DNA of 19,439 bases from Roseburia sp. CAG:303 (GTDB lineage Bacteria; Bacillota; Clostridia; Lachnospirales; Lachnospiraceae): NCBI GenBank assembly GCA_000437755.1, contig FR900176.1, forward strand, positions 4,952 through 24,390. The letters run 5' to 3'. A model generated the notes under the pieces. The model saw nothing but the letters and a program-made list of their open reading frames with translations, had not been told where the DNA came from and did no database searches. The position numbers and the translations under genes are program-made. This document shows positions 8,379 through 14,183 of the stretch, piece by piece; the stretch's first letter is position 1; the number at the start of each line of letters is the position of its first letter.

Positions 8379-8975
8379 TTGAAAGAAAAAATACAGAACT
8401 TTTTTTACTATTATAAGTTTCATGTATTGGCAGTTCTTTTCGTTATCCTGGTAATAGCAGTTCTTGTAAGGGATAAAAGCCAGGGACAGCAGGTAAATTT
8501 GGTTATTGCAGATGAAACCTCAGAGATGAATCTGGAAACGGCAGGAAATCTGCTGCGGGATTTTGAGAAAACTGCAGGTTTAAAAGATGGGGAAGCGGGA
8601 TTTTATTATAAGACGATGTTTCTTGACCAGAAGAATTTCCAGGATGTTAATCTTGAAATAGCAGGAGTATCGGATTATAACACTTCCCTGACAAATGGCG
8701 AAATCGATTTGATAATAAATACCGTGGATCAGATCGGTGAGCCGTCTGTATTTCTCGATGAGATATTTTCTGCGGAGGAACTGGATGGGATGCAGTCATT
8801 TCTTTATCTTACGGATGAGCGTCCTGCCGGCCTTGTTTTTGACAAATGTCCGAAGGCAAAAGAATATTTCGGAGACGATTATCCATCGCCGAATCATTAT
8901 ATCCTGCAGGTAGCTGCCGGTTCAAAAGACAAACAGATGGTAAAAGAGTTTATTAAGTATCTGATTACAGAATAA
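8379..8975 (+). CDS. Membrane-anchored protein of unknown function, co-transcribed with thrS
   Basis: This is a 198-residue protein starting at TTG (8379) with GAGGTG at 8368-8373; no ATG fits the same position. Residues 1-12 are basic and aromatic (KEKIQNFFYYYKF), and residues 13-32 form one hydrophobic helix without a clear cleavage site or lipobox. About 165 residues should lie outside the membrane. The C-terminus (AAGSKDKQMVKEFIKYLITE) resembles the closing helix of extracellular solute-binding proteins, but the domain is too short for a full one and no transporter genes are nearby. It follows thrS by 14 bp with no promoter or terminator between, so T-box control should extend to it. A bidirectional terminator follows immediately. 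I do not recognise the family with confidence and assign no function. Confidence 0.75.
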   Translation: MKEKIQNFFYYYKFHVLAVLFVILVIAVLVRDKSQGQQVNLVIADETSEMNLETAGNLLRDFEKTAGLKDGEAGFYYKTMFLDQKNFQDVNLEIAGVSDYNTSLTNGEIDLIINTVDQIGEPSVFLDEIFSAEELDGMQSFLYLTDERPAGLVFDKCPKAKEYFGDDYPSPNHYILQVAAGSKDKQMVKEFIKYLITE

Positions 8976-8980
8976 AGCAA

Positions 8981-9016
8981 AAAGAAAGCCGTTACTTTTA
9001 GGTAATGGCTTTCTTT
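8981..9016. terminator. Bidirectional terminator between convergent transcripts
   Basis: A 15-bp stem (8981-8995 with 9002-9016, including one G-T pair) closes a 6-nt loop. AAAGAAAGCC on the left and GGCTTTCTTT on the right provide T-rich 3' sides for both strands; the minus strand continues with a T5 run. It ends the thrS transcript and the five-gene minus-strand operon. Confidence 0.8.
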
Positions 9017-9020
9017 GGCT

Positions 9021-10340
9021 TTATTCGTATTTTTTTCCCCATACACAGATATGATGGTTGTCTGTTCCGGTTAATACCAGAGCCGGCTTCCAGGCTTCAT
9101 AATCCCAGGCAGGGAGGACCTTTAACAGTTCCGTGGAAGGTCCGTAGGTAATCTTTATGGTAAATTCATCCGCAAGTTCCCAGTGAATCCGGATGGAATT
9201 TGCAAGAAAACCACTGCCGTCCGGATGAAGTGACATTTTTACGGATGTCAGCATTCCCTGTGGAACGGTTGGGGTAAGCCGGATCCGTTCATAATTGCCG
9301 CATACCATATCAGCAGAGACCGGCTGGGCTTTTTCGCCCGAATAGATTTCCGGTGAAACAACCGGCCAGCCATCACTGGTCCACAGCATTTTGCGGATAT
9401 GAAGGGTGGAAGGTTCTTCCCCGCGGAAATTATGTTCCCGGATATGGCAGATAAGATACCATTCGTCATCAGAATCATGGAGTACGGAATTATGTCCCGG
9501 CCCCATAAATCCAACCGGATCGTCATCAAATTTATAACCGCATGCCGGCATATAGCCGATGCTGCAGTCACCGTCGTCCAAATCGGTCATATTCCTGCCG
9601 TTATGGTCAAGGTACGGACCGGTTACATTCCGGCTGCGTCCTACACGGATATTATAATCACTGCGCAGGGAAGCATAGGATACAAACAGATAATAATAAT
9701 CTGTCTTTTCGTTATAGATGATATACGGACCTTCGATTGCCCCGTCCGTCCATAACGGTCTTCTGGCAAGACAGATTCCCGGCTGTCCGGAAGTATCTCT
9801 GGCCAATCCGGTTTCTTTGTCAAGTTCGATGATATGGCATCCGCCCCAGAAAGAGCCATATACCATATACTGTTTTCCATTCCTGACATCTTCGATAATA
9901 TTTGCATCAATGGCATTGACCGGCATGCTTTCATCCGAACGGAATACCACGCCTTTTGGAATAAAAGGTCCGTCTGCCTTATCCGATACGGCAAGGAAGA
10001 TGCAGGAACGCTGTGATCCAAAAGAAGAATTAGAGCAATACAGGCGGTATTCATCCCCGACTTTTACGATATCCGGTGCCCAGATGGCATCGCTTCCGGT
10101 CCAGTCGATCGCTTCCTTTGGAGGCTTTTCCACGGCTTTTCCGAGTGTTTCCCAGACAATCATATCATGGGAACGCATACATTTTGCATCCGTACAATAC
10201 AGAAAATAATCCTTCGATACTGGATCGTGATAAATCGCAGGATCGTGGGTAAACCAGGTACTATGAGCAGGTTCTTTCTGACCCCACACCGGTTTTGCAG
10301 CCGGATGCAAGGGTTCTTTCGGATAAATAAAATCTGACAT
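9021..10340 (-). CDS. GH43 family glycosidase, arabinan endo-1,5-alpha-L-arabinosidase-like
   Basis: This 439-residue enzyme is predicted to hydrolyse arabinose-containing glycans. The five-bladed GH43 propeller spans residues 27-330. The catalytic triad is visible as D33 (THDPAIYHDP), the pKa-modulating D145 (AIDANI) and the acid E203 (AIEGPYI). WAPDI (87-91), GSFWGG (162-167) and GPGHNS with H283, the position of the calcium-associated histidine in endo-arabinanases, favour an arabinanase-like subfamily. Residues 340-439 form a beta-rich C-terminal domain common in that group. The start at 10340 has GGAGGT 5 nt upstream; the longer frame to 10382 only reads through the preceding gene. There is no signal peptide, so it should be cytoplasmic, acting on imported oligosaccharides. 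It starts 1 nt after the stop of the preceding membrane protein gene and is the last gene of the sortase operon, an unusual setting. Exact substrate is uncertain. Confidence 0.85.
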   Translation of the reverse strand: MSDFIYPKEPLHPAAKPVWGQKEPAHSTWFTHDPAIYHDPVSKDYFLYCTDAKCMRSHDMIVWETLGKAVEKPPKEAIDWTGSDAIWAPDIVKVGDEYRLYCSNSSFGSQRSCIFLAVSDKADGPFIPKGVVFRSDESMPVNAIDANIIEDVRNGKQYMVYGSFWGGCHIIELDKETGLARDTSGQPGICLARRPLWTDGAIEGPYIIYNEKTDYYYLFVSYASLRSDYNIRVGRSRNVTGPYLDHNGRNMTDLDDGDCSIGYMPACGYKFDDDPVGFMGPGHNSVLHDSDDEWYLICHIREHNFRGEEPSTLHIRKMLWTSDGWPVVSPEIYSGEKAQPVSADMVCGNYERIRLTPTVPQGMLTSVKMSLHPDGSGFLANSIRIHWELADEFTIKITYGPSTELLKVLPAWDYEAWKPALVLTGTDNHHICVWGKKYE

Positions 10341-10341
10341 A

Positions 10342-11247
10342 TTATACCTCCATTTCATGGTGATGATGATGTACAGGTACATATTCTTTCTTCAGTTTTG
10401 CTTTGATCATACTGCTTGTGATAATGAAAACAATGCCAAAAACAAAGAGTATGATGCCGGCAATTAAGAAGATAAAGATACCATTTTCAATATAAGATAT
10501 GATATATTTGTATACATATTCCGGACTGATGGCAAGCTTTCGGTAGAATTTTGTAATATAGCAGAAAGCAGGGAGAATCAGAACGGAAATTGCTGATGAC
10601 AATGCACTGTATGCCAGGTAACGGAAGATTCGATTCTTCTTAAATGTATTCAGACGGAACAGAAGAATAATCAGTACGATGGAAAAGACAATCATACATG
10701 GCAGAATATACATCAGTAATTTATCAAACAACCGGAACATGGAAGCAATCTGATCAAAATAAGGAAGCTGGACTGCTGTTTTATAATATGCCATAACGGC
10801 TGAAGTAAAATTACGGATGACTTCATTCATATCTCCGTCTACGGCAAGGTTATTTTCACTTACATAAGCCTGGATATTCTCGGAAAGCTTCTGCTCCATG
10901 GCAGAAGTATCAAGGGTGTAAGGCTGGTTATTCATCATGGAGCTGGCATAGGTATTACAATAACTTGTCAGTTCATCCAGACTGAATACACCGGTAAAAA
11001 TATCTTTTGATAACCCTGAGATAATGGCTTCATTCTCACATTCGTCCATCATGGTATTATAAACGGAATTATAATAGTTAGAATCTCCAAAAGCCCTGGT
11101 TATCTGGGAAATATTTGCAAATCCCGCTTTTACGCAGATAAACAGTGCAAGAACAGTCAGCGAGACTGCCAGCAGAAAACTGCTGATAATGCAAAAGAAC
11201 TGTTTTAAGCGGGAATTATTTTTTGAATAATGATTTTCCTTAGTCAT
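10342..11247 (-). CDS. Four-helix membrane protein of unknown function in the sortase operon
   Basis: This 301-residue protein starts at the ATG at 11247, with AAAGGAG 6 nt upstream. It has one N-terminal membrane helix (about 18-42), then an extracytoplasmic region of about 130 residues (44-175) rich in Asn, Tyr and Met. Three more helices follow at about 177-198, 208-230 and 252-278. The C-terminus is cytoplasmic by simple topology and ends KKEYVPVHHHHHEMEV, with five consecutive histidines that are natural here. The gene lies 11 nt after the second sortase and 1 nt before the GH43 gene, so it is translated from the same mRNA. Position suggests a role in secretion, anchoring or sensing of the sortase substrate, but no motif supports a specific function. 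I do not recognise a family. Confidence 0.75.
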   Translation of the reverse strand: MTKENHYSKNNSRLKQFFCIISSFLLAVSLTVLALFICVKAGFANISQITRAFGDSNYYNSVYNTMMDECENEAIISGLSKDIFTGVFSLDELTSYCNTYASSMMNNQPYTLDTSAMEQKLSENIQAYVSENNLAVDGDMNEVIRNFTSAVMAYYKTAVQLPYFDQIASMFRLFDKLLMYILPCMIVFSIVLIILLFRLNTFKKNRIFRYLAYSALSSAISVLILPAFCYITKFYRKLAISPEYVYKYIISYIENGIFIFLIAGIILFVFGIVFIITSSMIKAKLKKEYVPVHHHHHEMEV

Positions 11248-11258
11248 AAGTTTCTCCT

Positions 11259-11948
11259 TTAATCAACCACAGAAGGTCCTGATATCAAATCTGCATGAAC
11301 CATGTACCGGTAAACAGTACTGGATAATGTATCAAAAGGATAGCAGGTGTAGAGAAGAAGCTGTTCATGATTGGTATAGAAATCATAGGCATTTTTATCA
11401 GAAACATCCAAGGTTTCCGTGGAAACTACCTGATACTGGTAAATGCCATAACTGGTTTCAAGAGTGATAATATCGCCAATTTCAGAATACTGCAGACAGT
11501 TAAAATAAGAGTTGTTATGTGCTCCTAACATAATAAGTCCGCCTTCTCCCGGAAGAAATGTAGCAGGAATCTGTCCGGCTCCTTTTCTTAAAATATAACT
11601 ATCATCCCCCATGTATACAGAACAGTTTAATCCGATTTTCTCACAGCTTAAATATCCATAAAGAGAGCCTTCACTGATTTGGTCATAATCGCTGAGACGC
11701 ACAGTCTGGGTTTCCGGAGGAACAGTGGTAGTTTCTTCTGTCGTAGTTTCCGGAGGAACAGTGGTAGTTTCCTCTGTTGTAGTTTCGATTGTGGTACTTT
11801 CTGCGTCCGTAGAAGTGCTTTCCGGTTCTCTGGGAGCAGGAGTGCTTCTGGTGGCAATAAAAATAACCATGATCAATGCGACCAGAAATAAGGCGATGCA
11901 AAACAAAACAATCTTATGGTTTTTTAATTTCTGTAAAAATCCTTCCAT
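11259..11948 (-). CDS. Class D-like sortase with Thr/Glu-rich stalk (second copy in operon order)
   Basis: This is a 229-residue membrane-bound transpeptidase-type enzyme. Residues 12-33 form the N-terminal anchor. Residues 35-85 form a low-complexity Ser/Thr/Glu/Pro stalk containing two copies of a 12-residue unit (TTTEETTTVPPE). The sortase barrel occupies about 90-229. The catalytic triad is H144 (LGAHNN), C202 (LLLYTCYPF) and R214 (VYRYMVHA). TCYPF together with a compact barrel and an N-terminal anchor fits class D best. Sortases cut a C-terminal sorting signal and join the protein to the wall or to another protein. The start at 11948 has GGAGGAGG upstream. It begins 13 nt after the other sortase gene ends and is about 66% identical to it over the last 134 residues. 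The likely substrate is the IAKTG protein at the operon start. Confidence 0.9.
   Translation of the reverse strand: MEGFLQKLKNHKIVLFCIALFLVALIMVIFIATRSTPAPREPESTSTDAESTTIETTTEETTTVPPETTTEETTTVPPETQTVRLSDYDQISEGSLYGYLSCEKIGLNCSVYMGDDSYILRKGAGQIPATFLPGEGGLIMLGAHNNSYFNCLQYSEIGDIITLETSYGIYQYQVVSTETLDVSDKNAYDFYTNHEQLLLYTCYPFDTLSSTVYRYMVHADLISGPSVVD
11711..11782 (-). repeat. In-frame 36-bp tandem repeat in the sortase stalk
   Basis: Two 36-bp units (11711-11746 and 11747-11782) differ at two positions and encode the 12-residue unit TTTEETTTVPPE twice. The unit is a multiple of three, so copy-number change would lengthen or shorten the stalk without breaking the frame. Confidence 0.9.
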
Positions 11949-11961
11949 GATAATCCTCCTC

Positions 11962-12636
11962 CTAGTCTACAATCGTTGGACCTGATACCAAATCGGCATG
12001 AACCATAAAACGGTAATCCGTACTTGCTAACATATCGAAAGGATAGCAGGTGTAGAGAAGAAGCTGTTCATGGTCTGTGAAGAAGTCGTAGGCATCCTTA
12101 TCGGTTACATCGACTACTTCGGTTGAATTCACCTGATAAGTATAAGTGCCATAACTTGTTTCCATGGTAATAACAGTTCCGGTCTGAATATTCTTCAGAC
12201 AATTAAAGAAGGTATTATTATGGGCACCGATCATAATGAGACTGCCAAAACCGGGCTGGTAAGTAGCGGTAACCTGTCCGGCACCAAGTTTCAGAATGGA
12301 ATTGTCTGAGCCCATGTAGACAGGACAGTCAAGTCCAATATCCTGACATTTGACATAGGCATATAAATCCCCGTAATTTGCCTGCGGAACATCTGCACGC
12401 TTCACGGTATTATCATTTGAGATTTCAACCGATCCGGGATTAAATGTATTGGCATAGTCAACACTGAAATCAGGGTCAGATTCTGTCATGATTAATTGTG
12501 TCACACCCGTTGCAAGTGATATCATATCTGAGGTCATCAGATAAACAATTCCATATGACAGAATAGAAAAAAATAATGGCATATAAACATATGCCATTAT
12601 TTTATTAATTTTTCGGAATTTCCGATGATTATGCAT
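11962..12636 (-). CDS. Class D-like sortase (first copy in operon order)
   Basis: This is a 224-residue sortase. Residues 14-36 form the membrane anchor, followed by a spacer without repeats and the barrel from about 88. The triad is H139 (IGAHNN), C197 (LLLYTCYPF) and R209 (DYRFMVHA). Its catalytic domain is about two thirds identical to the next sortase, including a 35-bp DNA stretch around the active-site Cys that is exact in both genes (12038-12072 and 11335-11369), so one arose by duplication. The ATG at 12636 overlaps the end of the substrate gene by 8 bp and has only a weak A-rich upstream site, which points to translational coupling with the substrate. An internal ATG at 12597 (MAYVYMPLFF) is a possible alternative start, also without a good site. 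Catalytic competence is expected; why two copies are kept is unknown. Confidence 0.9.
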   Translation of the reverse strand: MHNHRKFRKINKIMAYVYMPLFFSILSYGIVYLMTSDMISLATGVTQLIMTESDPDFSVDYANTFNPGSVEISNDNTVKRADVPQANYGDLYAYVKCQDIGLDCPVYMGSDNSILKLGAGQVTATYQPGFGSLIMIGAHNNTFFNCLKNIQTGTVITMETSYGTYTYQVNSTEVVDVTDKDAYDFFTDHEQLLLYTCYPFDMLASTDYRFMVHADLVSGPTIVD

Positions 12637-13171
12637 TTACTAAGTCTTTTTTCTTAGCGATAACTGCGATACCAGCAACGGATAAGCCTAAGCCTGCAAC
12701 GACTGCTGCTGTAGTTGAGAAGTCAACACCTGTCTTTGCGATGCTAGCGTCTGCAAGAACAACCTTACCATCCTTTGTAGCTACAGATGGCTTGCCTGAT
12801 TTTGCATCGAAGCTAACCTTTACATTAACAGACTTAAGAGCTGCTGTTGAAGATACAAGATCCTGAACCTGCTTGAGAACTGTTGCGTTAGCCTTAAGTT
12901 CATCAACATTCTTGATACCTGCCTTGTCAACGATTTCTTTAGCCTTATCGATATTAGCGATTGCTGTCTTAGCATCTGCTGCTGAAACATTAACATTTTC
13001 ATCTTCTAATACCTTCTGAACCTCTGCTACATAATTTGCAGGAACTTTACCATCTAATGCTTTGATGATATCCTTTTCTGCATCGTTTAAGCTTCCTGCT
13101 GCGAAAGCTGTTACTGCCATAGCAACTGTTAAAGCTGTTGTTGTTGCTACTGCTACTAATCTTTTAAACAT
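12629..13171 (-). CDS. Secreted wall protein with IAKTG sorting signal, probable sortase substrate
   Basis: This is a 180-residue protein. Residues 1-25 form a signal peptide (MFKRLVAV, hydrophobic core, AFAA). Residues 27-110 are charged and probably helical; 111-142 look beta-like and lysine-rich. The C-terminus has the three-part sorting-signal layout: IAKTG at 144-148, a hydrophobic stretch at about 153-172, and a KKKD tail. IAKTG departs from LPXTG at both Leu and Pro and is closer to the LAXTG read by class E sortases. The ATG at 13171 has a strong AAAGGAGG site; the frame to 13234 runs into the promoter. Codon choice differs from neighbours: GCT, GTT, ATC and AAG dominate and rare codons are lacking, as in abundantly expressed genes. 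It leads the operon, overlapping the first sortase gene by 8 bp. I recognise no domain beyond the sorting layout. Confidence 0.85.
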   Translation of the reverse strand: MFKRLVAVATTTALTVAMAVTAFAAGSLNDAEKDIIKALDGKVPANYVAEVQKVLEDENVNVSAADAKTAIANIDKAKEIVDKAGIKNVDELKANATVLKQVQDLVSSTAALKSVNVKVSFDAKSGKPSVATKDGKVVLADASIAKTGVDFSTTAAVVAGLGLSVAGIAVIAKKKDLVNA

Positions 13172-13202
13172 AATATAACCTCCTTTTTTAAAAGATATAA
13201 GT

Positions 13203-13231
13203 ATTTTATATCCAAAATGGCAATGTGTCAA
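13203..13231 (-). promoter_or_regulatory. Near-consensus promoter of the sortase operon
   Basis: On the minus strand, consensus TTGACA (13231-13226) is separated by 17 bp from TAAAAT (13208-13203). Transcription would start about 25 nt before the ATG at 13171. The match is the best in the window and agrees with the codon signal for high expression. The whole divergent gap 13172-13398 is AT-rich and holds this and the deoD promoter. Confidence 0.75.
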
Positions 13232-13336
13232 CAATTATTTACATATTTTTGAATTTTTTTAAGTACAAAAATAATTCTTTTCGTAGATACGGGTAAAAAT
13301 AATGGCAGAAAATTAATGGATTTTATGATAAAAATA

Positions 13337-13345
13337 TGGTATAAT
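13337..13345 (+). promoter_or_regulatory. Extended -10 promoter of deoD
   Basis: TGGTATAAT (13337-13345) combines the TG-n extension with a perfect TATAAT. The -35 position (13317-13322, TGGATT) is poor, which is usual for extended -10 promoters. It lies 53 nt before the deoD start. Confidence 0.6.
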
Positions 13346-13398
13346 ATAAAGAATAGTCTGTAAATATAACGATTTAATTTATAAGAGGAGGGATATAT

Positions 13399-14106
13399 AT
13401 GGCAACACCACACAATAATGCAGAAAAGAAAGATATTGCAAAAACAGTTATCATGCCGGGTGATCCTTTGAGAGCGAAATTTATTGCGGAAAACTGGTTA
13501 GAAACACCGGTTCTGTTTAATGAAGTAAGGAATATGTACGGTTATACGGGTATTTATAAGGGAAAAGAAATATCTGTCATGGCATCCGGCATGGGAATGC
13601 CTTCCATGGGAATCTATTCCTATGAATTATACCGGATTTATGACGTGGATAAAATTATCCGGGTAGGTTCGGCAGGATCTTACTGCAGTGATTTGAAGAT
13701 TTTTGATACCATGCTGGTAGATGCATCTTATTCAGAATCTTCCTATGCATATGTGCAGAATGGCTGTGAGGATCATGTATTGTTTCCGTCCGCCGGCTTA
13801 AACCGGGAGATTGAAGCGGCAGCAAAAGAACTGAACAAGAAGCTTGTCCGTGGAAAAGTTCATTCTACGGATGTATTTTACCGTGAAAAATCAGGATATT
13901 ATAAAGAGCTCTTTCGGAAGGAAGGCTGTCTGGCGGTTGAGATGGAAAGCTTTGCATTGTTTCATAATGCAAATGTATGCAAAAAACAGGCGGCATGCCT
14001 TCTTACCATATCGGATTCCTTCGTATCAGATGAGATTACGACGGCGGAAGAACGGCAGAAATCTTTTACGGATATGATAGAAATTGCATTAAATGCGGCA
14101 ATATGA
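13399..14106 (+). CDS. deoD: Purine nucleoside phosphorylase, DeoD type
   Basis: This enzyme cleaves purine (deoxy)nucleosides with phosphate to base plus (deoxy)ribose-1-phosphate in purine salvage. Its 235 residues are the normal length for the hexameric DeoD type. Phosphate-site residues are seen at G21 (MPGDPLRAKFIAENW), R25, R44 and R88 with S91 (IIRVGSAG). The nucleoside site has the VEMES segment around 180-184, and the catalytic Asp is D206 in TISDSF, with R219 in AEERQ. A strong GAGGAGGG site precedes the ATG at 13399. It is divergent from the sortase operon and lies 77 bp before dnaG with no clear terminator between, so some read-through into dnaG is possible. The local context gives no other nucleoside catabolism genes except the uridine-kinase-like gene at the window end. 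Confidence 0.95.
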   Translation: MATPHNNAEKKDIAKTVIMPGDPLRAKFIAENWLETPVLFNEVRNMYGYTGIYKGKEISVMASGMGMPSMGIYSYELYRIYDVDKIIRVGSAGSYCSDLKIFDTMLVDASYSESSYAYVQNGCEDHVLFPSAGLNREIEAAAKELNKKLVRGKVHSTDVFYREKSGYYKELFRKEGCLAVEMESFALFHNANVCKKQAACLLTISDSFVSDEITTAEERQKSFTDMIEIALNAAI

Positions 14107-14140
14107 TAAAATTTTCGTCATAATATGAAAAAAAGAGGCA

Positions 14141-14146
14141 TATAAT
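14141..14146 (+). promoter_or_regulatory. Possible -10 element upstream of dnaG
   Basis: A perfect TATAAT occurs 38 nt before the dnaG ATG, in the 77-bp gap after deoD. No convincing -35 hexamer or TG extension accompanies it, so it is only a candidate. Confidence 0.3.
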
Positions 14147-14183
14147 GAGTTGAGGGACAAGATGTCAGGAAAAGGAAAGAGAT

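Noticed and set aside
10345..10375. His5 tract as an expression-tag or vector contaminant
   Set aside because: It is followed by native codons, the stop and the ribosome site of the next gene, with no vector sequence around it.
11711..11782. 36-bp repeats as a CRISPR fragment
   Set aside because: There are only two copies, directly adjacent with no spacers, in frame within a sortase stalk.
11725..11985. Plus-strand ORF opposite the sortase stalk (Val/Ser-rich)
   Set aside because: It is the antisense shadow of the repetitive stalk, with no ribosome site and no recognisable product.
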